Program-made: the position numbers and the translations under genes
Assembly: GCF_042849255.1 (NCBI RefSeq)
Contig: NZ_AP026866.1
Span: forward strand, 2,480,001-2,544,000
From: Oceaniferula spumae
Lineage (GTDB): Bacteria; Verrucomicrobiota; Verrucomicrobiia; Verrucomicrobiales; Akkermansiaceae
Length of the DNA stretch: 64,000 nt
Reading direction: 5' to 3'
Part shown: positions 44,383 through 53,916 of the stretch, piece by piece
Position numbering within the stretch: the stretch's first letter is position 1
How the letters are laid out: every line of letters starts with the position of its first letter
Notes under the pieces: generated by a model
Seen by the model: only the letters and a program-made list of their open reading frames with translations
Told to the model about the DNA's origin: nothing
The model's database searches: none

Positions 44383-45594
44383 GTGCCTTTAAGTCCACTG
44401 CCTTATCATCGCCGCATGTGCGACTTTTTGAAGTCGAGGCATCGGGAGCTCTGGGACTGGTTTGCCTCCACGGAAGCGCAGTCGGACTATGCGGAAGCGG
44501 TTCAGTTCGAGCTGCTGAAAACGACTTACCGGATGGACCGGGAGAAACATGAAAATCTCTACAGACTGGTCGATGAGGCGCTTCAGTTACTGGAACTCGA
44601 CGTTCCTGTCACACTCTATCAAGCGCAGGAAACCGGACGCACCTCGGCCGCGCTCTACTTCACCCCGGGGCACGGGCACCTTGTGTTTGTCGGTGGCATT
44701 TTAAAACTTCTCGATCAGGACGAGCAGCGGGCGCTGGTCGGGCACGAGCTGGCACACTTCAAACTGTGGACCATTTCCAATAGCGACTTCTTGGTGACCG
44801 ATCGGCTACTCCAGACATTAGCCAACGAACCCCGCGCCACACCCGGTCACTTGGAGAGCGCTCGCCTCTGGCAACTTTACACCGAGGTCTATGCCGATCG
44901 TGGCGCTGCTCAGATGGCTTCCGAAGGTCACGCCGCCGTTTCCCTGCTGGTCAAAGTTTCCACCGGCCTGGAGGACGTTGATGCGGAGAGCTACCTGAAA
45001 CAAGCGGAGGACATTTTTGCCAAGGGCCCGGTCAAGGCAGAGGGATTTACCCATCCGGAAACCTACATCAGAGCCCGTGCCATCTCGCTCTGGTCAGCGG
45101 AAGAAGATGACTGTGAAGCGTCTATCGAGGAAATGATCGAAGGTAGCACCGGATTCGATGAGCTTGATTTGTTAGACCAAGAACGCATGACAGACATCAC
45201 CCAGCGGATGGTGAATTATTTACTCAGGCACGACTGGATACGCACGGGCAGGATCAAAACACACGCGAACTATTTTTTCCCGAAAGGGATGGAGCCCGCA
45301 GTGGTGACCTCGGAACAAATTCTCACTGACTGGCAGGGAGCCGATGAAAAAGCCCGCGATTACGGCTGCTATTTACTTCTCGATTTCGGCTGGGCTGATC
45401 GCGATTTGGAAGAATACGCCATGGCCGCGTCATTCCTAACAGCAGAAGAACTTGGCTGGGCTGACCGCTTGGAAGAACTCGCACGCAAAGAGCTCAAACT
45501 CTTAAAACGTGACACCGCCCGCATCCGTGCCAATGCCGAAAAAATGGTCAAGCAGGCAGAAGTAGAAAACAGGAAGGCGACTACGAGTGAGTGA
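44383..45594 (+). CDS. Cytosolic M48-type zinc metallopeptidase coupled to a helicase-nuclease
   Basis: The 403-residue protein starts at GTG 44383; an ATG at 44416 (MCDFLKSRHREL) is an equally possible start. The zinc site is complete: HELAH at 121-125 (H121, E122, H125) and the third ligand E168 in TEVYADRGAAQMA, the M48 E-x-x-x-D form. There is no signal peptide or membrane segment, unlike HtpX or Ste24-type M48 enzymes, so it acts in the cytosol. The C-terminal half is acidic and helical, ending in a charged coiled-coil-like tail. Its last 8 bases overlap the start of the helicase gene, so translation is coupled. It may cut a host or phage protein on a signal from its partner; inference. 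Confidence 0.85.
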   Translation: MPLSPLPYHRRMCDFLKSRHRELWDWFASTEAQSDYAEAVQFELLKTTYRMDREKHENLYRLVDEALQLLELDVPVTLYQAQETGRTSAALYFTPGHGHLVFVGGILKLLDQDEQRALVGHELAHFKLWTISNSDFLVTDRLLQTLANEPRATPGHLESARLWQLYTEVYADRGAAQMASEGHAAVSLLVKVSTGLEDVDAESYLKQAEDIFAKGPVKAEGFTHPETYIRARAISLWSAEEDDCEASIEEMIEGSTGFDELDLLDQERMTDITQRMVNYLLRHDWIRTGRIKTHANYFFPKGMEPAVVTSEQILTDWQGADEKARDYGCYLLLDFGWADRDLEEYAMAASFLTAEELGWADRLEELARKELKLLKRDTARIRANAEKMVKQAEVENRKATTSE

Positions 45595-48500
45595 AGAAAC
45601 TAACATTCCCGAAATCGAATCGCTCAGCTTCCGGGATTTTCAATCCGCAGGTGAGGATAAGGGTGGCTTTGAGACGGACGATGCACTTAGTGCGTTGCTG
45701 CCACTGATGCAAGAAGTCCTGCAGGCGCATGATCGCGGTATGGTGGCCCCGCTCTCCTCGCTCGATGACCTGAAGGTGACCCATGGTCATGTGTGGTATC
45801 ACGCCGGTGCAGAGCTCAAACCTAGCAACTCTCGCTCCATCCGTGCCGTCGAGGGAGATGACCGTGGTGAATTTTTTGATGTAGTCGATCGACGCAGCGT
45901 CGATGCCGATCTCAACGAAGGCACACTTGAATCGACAAACAAACGTATCTGGTCCGATGACACCGCGCCGCCACAGCCGTGTTACGTCACGCACTACCGA
46001 AGCTGGGAACACCTCTGCGGGCAGCATGATGCGCTTACCGACATTTTCTCGCTCGGCATGCTGTTAGCAGCTCTCGCCACTGGACTTGACCTTGCTACTG
46101 AAGAGGGGCTTGAAACCTTTGCCGATGGAAGAGACAGCATTCACAGCCTCTGCCCGCGCTTGCACCCCGTTGTGGCCTCCGCCATCTTGCGTATGACCGA
46201 ACTGCGGCGCAGCGATCGGGTGCAAGACCTCCGAATCCTGATCAGCTATCTGAAGAATTATCGGGATCAGAAGCCCACCGATGACCTCAATCTGATCAAC
46301 GAACCAGGCTTTGTCTCGGCACCGCTGAACGACAGGCGGCAAATGATTCACGCCAAGCTGCGCGACCGGCTTTTCGAGGTCAACAAACGCAACCGCCTGA
46401 TCCACTTTCGGCCGACCATGCAAACGGTGAACCTCACCGTTTCCTCGGTGCCTACCATGCTCGACTACCGGAACATCCGTCCGGAGCAACTGTTCACGTG
46501 GCAGGATTGGCTCGCGGACTCACTTGCCAAGGAAAAAGAGATCCCTCTCAATCGATACCTGCGTTTCGAGGATGCGGCATATTTACCCAATTCTCTCGAC
46601 ACCATCAGGCGCGATGCCAACCGTGACCGCAAAGAGTATGGGTTCGCCCAGCTCCGGCTGGTGATCGCTTTCTTCCGTTGGCACAATCTCAAAGAAGACA
46701 AGAACACCCGCATCCACTCGCCCTTGCTACTCCATCCGGTGGAGTTGGTTAAAAAGAAAGGTGTTAGAGATAGTTGGCACCTGCAAGCGGTAGGTAGTGT
46801 TGCCGAGGTAAACCCGGTGCTGCGTCACTACTTGAAGCAGCTCTATAATCTGGATCTTCCCGAGGCGATTGATCTTCAAGAAACCTCTGTCGACTCGCTC
46901 TACGAGGCGCTGAAAAAACAAATCAACGCCAGTGAGCCTGCCGTGGAAGTGAAGAAACTCGATCGCCCAAGGATCGATCTCATCTACGAAACTGCGCGTA
47001 AGCGGTTAGACAAGTTCCTCCACCGCCGCAAACTCTCCGGTCGCTCCGTGCGTAGCTACGACAGCCTGTCCTACAGCTATAAACGCAACAATTTCCAGCC
47101 CCTCGGCCTACAGATTTTCCTCCACCGCGTCCAGCACACCGAGCTACCGCTCGAACACCTTGTTAGAGATCGGCCTGCACCGCGCATGCCACAGGTAGCC
47201 GCTGCTCCGACGATGGAGAAAAAACGTGAGAGCTACTCATTGCGTGAAGGTAGCGAGGAAAACCCCTACGTCTGGGACTTCGATCTTTGCTCACTCACCT
47301 TGGGTAATTTTAATTACCGGAAAATGTCACTGGTGCGTGACTATAACACCCTACTCGAACAAGAACGGCCCAACAATGCGTTCGATGAGGTGTTTTCGCT
47401 GCTGGATGATGAAGTCGAAACTCCCGAGGTTCCGGAGCTGCCGATGGACGAGCAGCATCTGATCGTCGCTGCGGATCCCACCCAAGTTTCTGCCATCGCC
47501 GCTGCACGTTCCGGTCAGAACCTCATCATTCAAGGGCCACCCGGAACTGGAAAATCCCAAACGATCACAAACCTGATTACCAACTATGTGGCAGAGGGCA
47601 AGAGGGTGCTCTTTGTCTGCGAAAAGCGGGCTGCCTTGGACGTTGTTTACCATCGGCTCGCCTCTCAGGGCCTGGACCGCGTCACCTGCCTGATCCACGA
47701 TTCTCAAGCCGATAAAAAATCATTCATCCACGATCTGCGAGATACCTACGAGGCGTTTACTTCCGATGCAGCAGCGTCAAACAGCCTCGAAGCTCAAGCC
47801 AGCGACGCCTGTAAAACCGCCCAACGCGAACTCGAGGTCATCGAGCGTTTTGCCGAGGCGATGAGCAGTCGCAGAAAAGACGGCAGTTACTCTGTCGAGG
47901 AACTTTTGGAACGACTGCTTTCACTCGGAGGCAAAGCCGAAGGTGCAGGCGACGATGAATCATTGCCAGGCTATGAAGAGTGGGTAGAACACGGACCAAC
48001 TGTTAGACGGCTCGGTCAGGCACTTGATGACATCGACCTCGGTAACATTTACGCCGCCACTCCATTCAAGTTTCTCAAAAACTCATGCTATAATTGGGAA
48101 AACCCGGTCGCTAGCCTGAAGGCTAAAATCGCCCAAGCGCAAGAAGGCGTAAGCACGGCACATGAGAGCTCCAAAGACTTCGCCTTCTCCACCACCACCT
48201 GCTCGCTGGACGAGTTACTCTATCTTTCCTTTGTCGCGGAAAGTGCCCGCTTCCTCGCCAGGCGCAATTTGCTCGGCCTGCTCGACCCTAACAACCAGAA
48301 CGCCCAAGACTTCGCGAGTTTCGTTAAAAATCGCGACAAGCAGTTCAAACAACTTGAGAAGGCACAACAGCACACCAAGAACTGGCGGATCAAAATCGAA
48401 CCATCTGAAGTCGATGCCGCCCTTGCTCAGGCAACCGCCCTTGAGAACTCCGCGTTGAAGTTTTTCCAACCCAAGTTCTGGAAGCTGCGCAAAATTATGC

Positions 48501-51058
48501 GCGGTCAGTATAACTTCTCCGCACACACAATTGCTCCCAGTTGGTCAGATATTTTGTCCAAACTTCGCACCGAATATCAGGAGGCGGATCAGTTGCGAGA
48601 ACTCGAAGACACCATGTCCGATTCACTGGGAGTCACTGAGCTCGATCAAGTGCGCGAGAAGGTGGAAGAATTCGTCGCCCGACGCAGCGCCGTCACCGTG
48701 GACCGGGAAGACGATACTGCTTTCTATCAATCTCTGCTCAAAGAGGATGACCAGACCCGCGCCACCGTGGAAACTCTTGCCTCGATGCAAGAGCCGTTAC
48801 GACAGTTATCCAGCCTGTTAGACGAGTTCGTCATGCAGCCGGGAGGATATTTGCTACCCGAGCTCTTGGATGTTCTCTCACAGCTTGAGAAGTCCGTCAG
48901 CCTGCTCCCGGAAATCCTGCCTGAGCTTCTCGATCTCAGTGACGCCTCAGCGATTTTCCATGAAACCTTGCGCACTCGCGAGTTCACGCCGGATGATTTC
49001 GAGCGACACTGCGCCGCTAAGAGCTTGGAGTTGGCCTACCGCGAAGACCGATCGCTGAAACGTTTCGAAGGCTGGATTCTCCGCCGCCATAGCAAGCGCA
49101 TCCGACACGCCCGCGACCACTGGATGAGCCTCAATGGCGAGCGCACTGTGGATCGTGTGCGCAGAAACTTCCGCACCGCATTCGACACCGCCTCGAAACC
49201 AGCCGCCCAACTCAGTGAGCCGGAAAAAGAGGCGAAGAAAATCTTCAACCGTGGCCGTCGCGAGCTGGAGCACGAGTTTTCCAAAACCATGCGCTACCGT
49301 TCGATCCGAGATCTCTCCTCGGGCGACAGCGGCAAGGTGCTCAACGGGCTGAAACCCATCTGGCTGATGAGTCCGCTGAGTATTTCCGACACCATCGCAC
49401 TGGGTGAGGTCGACTTTGATGTCGTGCTCTTCGATGAAGCCAGCCAGATCCGCCTGGAGGAAGCCGTTCCGGCCATCTACCGCGCGGAGCAAGTCATCGT
49501 GGTGGGCGACGAGATGCAACTGCCGCCTACCGATTTCTTCGCTTCCAAGGGTGACGATGATAACACCCTCATCTTCGAAGATGAGGATGAGCAGGAAGAG
49601 TATGATCTCGGCGCTGACAGTTTCCTGAGTCACGCTGAACGTAGCCTGTCATCAACGATGCTAGGCTGGCACTATCGCAGCCACTTCGAGTCGCTGATCA
49701 GCTTTTCAAACAGAAAGTTCTATCACGGCAAACTTCTCACCATCCCAGACTTGTTAGCAGACTCTGGGAAAAATACTCCGTTGTCGTCCCAGACAGGAGA
49801 AGACGCACCCGACCACAGCGAGGAAATTCTGTCGCGCAGCATCAGCTTTCCGTTTCAACATTCCGCGGTTTATGAGAACCGGAAGAATAGTCAGGAAGCA
49901 TACTACATCGCGCATCAGGTGCGTGGAATTCTCGCTCGAAACACTGGCCTGAGCATAGGCATCGTTGCCTTTTCAGAGGCGCAGCAAAACGAGATCGATT
50001 CCGCCCTCACTCGACTCGCCGATGAGGACGAAACATTCCGCACCCAACTCGCCGATGAGGTGGAGCGCGAGGAGGACGGGCAGTTTTGCGGACTGTTCGT
50101 CAAGAATCTGGAAAACGTGCAAGGCGACGAGCGCGACATCATGATCCTGAGCATCTGCTACGGCCCCGATGCCAAGGGCAAGATGCGGATGAACTTCGGG
50201 CCGATCAATCGCACCGGCGGAGAGAAGCGGCTGAATGTGATTTTTTCTCGGGCTAAGAAGCACATGGTCATCGTCAGCTCCATCCGATCGAACGCGATCA
50301 CCAATGACTACAACGATGGCGCCCGCTGTCTGAAGCAATTTCTCGAATACGCCGAGGCCGTTTGCACAGGAAACGATGCCGCCGCCCGCCGTGTGCTAGG
50401 CATATCAGCTGGTGACGTTGAAACTGCATCCTCTTCCGCACTGTCACAAACTCTCCGAAGCGCCCTCATCGAGCGCGGTTATCATGTCGACTCACAGGTG
50501 GGGCAATCGAACTTCCGCTGTGACCTCGCCCTCCGTCACGCAGGCGAAGAAAATTACCAGTTGGGCATTCTACTCGTCGACTCCGAGACATCTGAAAACG
50601 TACCTATCATCGAGCAGTATGTCCTCCGCCCATCGCTGTTAGAAAGTTTTGGCTGGAGAGTGTTAGAAGTGCTCGCCAAAGACTGGCACGATGCACCTGA
50701 CGAAGTTCTGGAAAAAATCGATCGCCTAATGACCGATCCCCACGCCGATCTTGAGGAGTCTCCCGATGAGGACCCAGAACCAACGGTTGAAGCGGAAGCA
50801 TTGGACGAAATCCTACCAGAGCCGGAGACCGATCCAATTTCCGAAGGGGAAACAACATCGCTGATCCATGGGGAAGACGGCAACGTCAAATTCTGGACCA
50901 TCCAGCGGGTAGGTAATTCGATCACAGTGCACTTTGGAAAACAGGGAACCAACGGCCAGACCCGTGAACGCAGCCACGACACCGAGTCAAAAGCGATCAC
51001 CGACTACAATCGAGCCATTCGCCAAAAAAAGAGAAAGGGCTACACTGAGAACCATTAA
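45587..51058 (+). CDS. Pseudokinase-lobe / DUF4011 / SF1 helicase / Vsr-like nuclease / WGR protein
   Basis: This 1823-residue cytosolic protein starts at GTG 45587 inside the upstream gene. Domains in order: a partial protein-kinase C-lobe (about 60-235, DIFSLGMLLAALATG at 152-166) with no ATP-binding lobe or catalytic loop; DUF4011 (from about 250, RDRLFEVNKRNRLIHF); an SF1 helicase with Walker A GPPGTGKS at 650-657, Walker B DEASQ from 1283, GDEMQLPP, HYRSHF at 1362-1367 and VIFSRAKKHMVIVSS; a Vsr/MTES_1575-type nuclease (about 1620-1720, with D1646 in RCDLAL and D1665 in LVDSET); and a WGR domain (about 1767-1822). DUF4011-helicase-Vsr proteins are known as defence genes; the other parts are unusual. 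Confidence 0.9.
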   Translation: MSEETNIPEIESLSFRDFQSAGEDKGGFETDDALSALLPLMQEVLQAHDRGMVAPLSSLDDLKVTHGHVWYHAGAELKPSNSRSIRAVEGDDRGEFFDVVDRRSVDADLNEGTLESTNKRIWSDDTAPPQPCYVTHYRSWEHLCGQHDALTDIFSLGMLLAALATGLDLATEEGLETFADGRDSIHSLCPRLHPVVASAILRMTELRRSDRVQDLRILISYLKNYRDQKPTDDLNLINEPGFVSAPLNDRRQMIHAKLRDRLFEVNKRNRLIHFRPTMQTVNLTVSSVPTMLDYRNIRPEQLFTWQDWLADSLAKEKEIPLNRYLRFEDAAYLPNSLDTIRRDANRDRKEYGFAQLRLVIAFFRWHNLKEDKNTRIHSPLLLHPVELVKKKGVRDSWHLQAVGSVAEVNPVLRHYLKQLYNLDLPEAIDLQETSVDSLYEALKKQINASEPAVEVKKLDRPRIDLIYETARKRLDKFLHRRKLSGRSVRSYDSLSYSYKRNNFQPLGLQIFLHRVQHTELPLEHLVRDRPAPRMPQVAAAPTMEKKRESYSLREGSEENPYVWDFDLCSLTLGNFNYRKMSLVRDYNTLLEQERPNNAFDEVFSLLDDEVETPEVPELPMDEQHLIVAADPTQVSAIAAARSGQNLIIQGPPGTGKSQTITNLITNYVAEGKRVLFVCEKRAALDVVYHRLASQGLDRVTCLIHDSQADKKSFIHDLRDTYEAFTSDAAASNSLEAQASDACKTAQRELEVIERFAEAMSSRRKDGSYSVEELLERLLSLGGKAEGAGDDESLPGYEEWVEHGPTVRRLGQALDDIDLGNIYAATPFKFLKNSCYNWENPVASLKAKIAQAQEGVSTAHESSKDFAFSTTTCSLDELLYLSFVAESARFLARRNLLGLLDPNNQNAQDFASFVKNRDKQFKQLEKAQQHTKNWRIKIEPSEVDAALAQATALENSALKFFQPKFWKLRKIMRGQYNFSAHTIAPSWSDILSKLRTEYQEADQLRELEDTMSDSLGVTELDQVREKVEEFVARRSAVTVDREDDTAFYQSLLKEDDQTRATVETLASMQEPLRQLSSLLDEFVMQPGGYLLPELLDVLSQLEKSVSLLPEILPELLDLSDASAIFHETLRTREFTPDDFERHCAAKSLELAYREDRSLKRFEGWILRRHSKRIRHARDHWMSLNGERTVDRVRRNFRTAFDTASKPAAQLSEPEKEAKKIFNRGRRELEHEFSKTMRYRSIRDLSSGDSGKVLNGLKPIWLMSPLSISDTIALGEVDFDVVLFDEASQIRLEEAVPAIYRAEQVIVVGDEMQLPPTDFFASKGDDDNTLIFEDEDEQEEYDLGADSFLSHAERSLSSTMLGWHYRSHFESLISFSNRKFYHGKLLTIPDLLADSGKNTPLSSQTGEDAPDHSEEILSRSISFPFQHSAVYENRKNSQEAYYIAHQVRGILARNTGLSIGIVAFSEAQQNEIDSALTRLADEDETFRTQLADEVEREEDGQFCGLFVKNLENVQGDERDIMILSICYGPDAKGKMRMNFGPINRTGGEKRLNVIFSRAKKHMVIVSSIRSNAITNDYNDGARCLKQFLEYAEAVCTGNDAAARRVLGISAGDVETASSSALSQTLRSALIERGYHVDSQVGQSNFRCDLALRHAGEENYQLGILLVDSETSENVPIIEQYVLRPSLLESFGWRVLEVLAKDWHDAPDEVLEKIDRLMTDPHADLEESPDEDPEPTVEAEALDEILPEPETDPISEGETTSLIHGEDGNVKFWTIQRVGNSITVHFGKQGTNGQTRERSHDTESKAITDYNRAIRQKKRKGYTENH

Positions 51059-51076
51059 TACCAACCGATTCCACCC

Positions 51077-52006
51077 ATGAGCGACCGCAGAACATTCCTC
51101 AAGACCGGACTCGCCGCCAGCCTCGGGCTGAGCGGTGCTTCTTATGCCAAAAACTACCCCACCACGCCGGCACCAAAATCTAACAAGGCATTCCGCATTC
51201 TCCACATGACGGACATGCACATCCGCCCAGAGCACGACGCACCACGGCGCTACACCCGCATCATGAAGGAGGCGCTCAAGAGCGCTGGCAAGATCGACCT
51301 CGTTCTCAACGGCGGCGATTCCATCTACGCCGCCGACTACAATCACATCAAAAAAGGCCGGGTGTTAGAGCAGTGGAAAATCTGGGACGATACCATCATG
51401 CCGCCGTTGAAAGGCATCGAGATTCTGCATGCTCTCGGCAATCATGACATGTGGTGGGCCACGGCCAAAACCGATCCGATGTATGGCAAGGACTATGTGC
51501 TGCAAAGACTCGGTCAAAAGGAACGCTACACCAGCATCGAGCGCGGCGGCTGGCTGATAATTACCCTCGACTGCAACAACGCCGGCCTGCTCGATGACGA
51601 ACAGCTCAACTGGCTGCACGCGGAAATGAAACGGCTGCCTGACACTCCGATGTTGGTCATGTCGCACCAGCCCATCCTACTGGTGTCCGATGTGATCAAA
51701 TCCGGTCTCAACAAACGCCAGAAACAAATTATCAACCCATTTGTCGACGGTAAGACTCATGCCCGCCCAGTGCACTTCATCTCCGGTCACGTTCACATTC
51801 TCGACACTCTCGCTTACAATAACGTTTCATTCCATTGCAATGGAGCATTCAGCGGTGCTTGGTGGGAAGAAAACATCTACGCCAAGGACTGTAGTTACCA
51901 GGGAACTCCCATGGGCTACTCCATCATCGATATCTATCCTGACGGTCAATTCGTGAACCAGTATCACGACATCACCGACTGCAAGGACGGTAAGATCATC
52001 AAATAA
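51077..52006 (+). CDS. Tat-exported calcineurin-like metallophosphatase
   Basis: The 309-residue protein begins with a twin-arginine signal (DRRTFLKTGLAAS). The metallophosphoesterase motifs appear in order: MTDMHIRP, NGGDSIY, ALGNHDMW, MSHQPILL and ISGHVHI, so the two-metal site is complete. It would hydrolyse phosphoesters in the periplasm. It follows the helicase gene by only 18 bp, but its export makes a shared function with that cytosolic protein unlikely. The next gene, 35 bp further, is a second metallophosphatase. Confidence 0.88.
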   Translation: MSDRRTFLKTGLAASLGLSGASYAKNYPTTPAPKSNKAFRILHMTDMHIRPEHDAPRRYTRIMKEALKSAGKIDLVLNGGDSIYAADYNHIKKGRVLEQWKIWDDTIMPPLKGIEILHALGNHDMWWATAKTDPMYGKDYVLQRLGQKERYTSIERGGWLIITLDCNNAGLLDDEQLNWLHAEMKRLPDTPMLVMSHQPILLVSDVIKSGLNKRQKQIINPFVDGKTHARPVHFISGHVHILDTLAYNNVSFHCNGAFSGAWWEENIYAKDCSYQGTPMGYSIIDIYPDGQFVNQYHDITDCKDGKIIK

Positions 52007-52041
52007 CAGCAGTCTGCATCTACCTCCAAACGCATCCTATT

Positions 52042-53886
52042 TTGAAACATACACTACTGGTCACCACAGCCCTGCTCTTCTCATCAGCCAGCATGCTCAT
52101 CGCGCATGACGGTCCCACTCCCTTGCTGCACTGGAGTTTTAAAAAGCAATTCCTGAAGAAAGATCAGCTCGAAGCCCAGCGCGGGCCTACCATGCCGCTG
52201 CCAGAAAGCAGCACGCACCCTACCGAGCACGGGTTGATTCTTTCCTCCCTAACAAAAACGCCATCCCTCCTGGCGAAGGCTGAGTATTTGCCGAAGGAAA
52301 GTTTCACCATCACATCTTGGTTCAGCATTCATAAGCCCACCACATACGGAGGTATCGTTTGCGCTTTGGAAGACAACGGCAACGCCGAAAAAGGATGGAT
52401 TCTCGGATATGACGGATCAAAATTTTACATCGGCGTCTCCACGGAAAAAACCGACGATGGCGATGGCAAAATCACCTATCTTCGATCCAAGGCCAACTAC
52501 ACCAAAGGCCAGATCTACCACCTAACAGCCACCTACGATGGCAAAGAACTGCGCCTCTACGTCAACGGCAAGCTGGAAAACCAGACCGAAAACGTCGGCG
52601 GCAAAATCCTCTATGAAAAAAACACCCACCTCTCCGTGGCCGGCTACCGCGATCGGAACGAGGACTTCCCCCACCGTGGCCAGCTGATCTCTGTGCAAGT
52701 CTATGAAGACGTGGCCAAGGAGGCATGGATCAAAAAGGAGTTCGAGCACAACGCCGAGATCACCCAGCTGAAGCCCACGGACAGCAGTAAATTCGAGCCC
52801 CTCGCCAGCGTCATCGAGCCCTATCTTCAGTATGGCACCACCGATGCGATGACCGTGATGTGGGAAACCAACCACGCCTGCCAAGGCATTGTCCACTACG
52901 GAGAAACCGCCGAGTGCAAGCAGCAAGTAACCATCCCCGATGCCCAGGAGATCCATGAGATCCGGATCACCGGTCTCAAGCCTGGAACCCAGTATTTTTA
53001 CAAAACTGTTAGTAAATCCGCCGCCGATTCCACCCAAGACATCACCTCAAAGGTCAGCACGTTCCAGACCGATGCCGGCCCGGAGACGCCCTACGCCTTC
53101 GCCATCATCAGCGATACCCAAGGCAATCCGAGAGTCTCCGGCACCTTTGCCAAAATGGCCTGGGAGCACCGCCCCAATTTCCTCCTCCACCCGGGCGATC
53201 TGGTCGAGTCTGGAGGAAAGAAAGAACAGTGGATCAGCCACTTCTTCCGCTCGATGAGCCCTCTCGTGTCTCGCGTTCCCTTCTACTCCGTGCTGGGAAA
53301 TCACGAGCACAACTCTGCCAATTACTACAACTACGTCTCCCTGCCAGATCCGGAATATTACTACAAATACAGCTACGGCAATGCCGAGTTCTTCATGCTG
53401 GATACTAACAAGAAGTGCGACCCGAAGTCCGAGCAATACCTCTGGCTCGATAAAGCGCTCGCCGCGTCCACCGCCAAGTGGAAATTCGTCTGCCACCACC
53501 AGCCGGCCTACTCATCGGATGAAAATGACTTTGGCAACCTCTGGAAAACGAACAAAAGCACCCGCGGCTCCATGAACTCGCGGCACTTGGCCAAACTCTA
53601 CGATCAACATAAAGTCGACATCGTCTGGAACGGACACATCCATTCCTACGAGCGCACCTGGCCTATCCGTGCAGGGAAACCTGTGGAAAAAGACGGCCCG
53701 ATTTACATGATCACCGGCGGAGGCGGCGGTCCGTTAGAAACTCCCGGCCCGTTCCGTACGCCATTTTCCGTCATGGTCCAGCGCGGCCACCATTACGCCA
53801 TGGTCTGGATCAACGGCGGACGCTTCGAATACAAAGCCTACGATATCAACGGTCGGCTCTTTGATACGTTCACGCTCAGTAAATAG
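52042..53886 (+). CDS. Exported LamG / purple acid phosphatase-like protein
   Basis: This 614-residue protein uses a TTG start at 52042, chosen because the signal peptide (MKHTLLVTTALLFSSASM) begins right there. Order: LamG/concanavalin-like domain (about 30-240, with LYVNGKLENQ), a fibronectin III-like purple-phosphatase N domain (about 255-345, TVMWETNHACQGIVHYG), and a metallophosphoesterase domain with AIISDTQG, HPGDLVESGG, LGNHEHNS, CHHQPAYS and WNGHIHSYERT. It is probably a phosphatase or phosphodiesterase acting on cell-surface or extracellular substrates held by the LamG domain. Confidence 0.88.
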   Translation: MKHTLLVTTALLFSSASMLIAHDGPTPLLHWSFKKQFLKKDQLEAQRGPTMPLPESSTHPTEHGLILSSLTKTPSLLAKAEYLPKESFTITSWFSIHKPTTYGGIVCALEDNGNAEKGWILGYDGSKFYIGVSTEKTDDGDGKITYLRSKANYTKGQIYHLTATYDGKELRLYVNGKLENQTENVGGKILYEKNTHLSVAGYRDRNEDFPHRGQLISVQVYEDVAKEAWIKKEFEHNAEITQLKPTDSSKFEPLASVIEPYLQYGTTDAMTVMWETNHACQGIVHYGETAECKQQVTIPDAQEIHEIRITGLKPGTQYFYKTVSKSAADSTQDITSKVSTFQTDAGPETPYAFAIISDTQGNPRVSGTFAKMAWEHRPNFLLHPGDLVESGGKKEQWISHFFRSMSPLVSRVPFYSVLGNHEHNSANYYNYVSLPDPEYYYKYSYGNAEFFMLDTNKKCDPKSEQYLWLDKALAASTAKWKFVCHHQPAYSSDENDFGNLWKTNKSTRGSMNSRHLAKLYDQHKVDIVWNGHIHSYERTWPIRAGKPVEKDGPIYMITGGGGGPLETPGPFRTPFSVMVQRGHHYAMVWINGGRFEYKAYDINGRLFDTFTLSK

Positions 53887-53916
53887 CAGCCAAGCGCCAT
53901 CCACTGACTCCGCGCT

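Noticed and set aside
45587..52006. The Tat-exported metallophosphatase as third member of the helicase system
   Set aside because: It is exported while the M48 and helicase proteins are cytosolic; close spacing alone is not enough.
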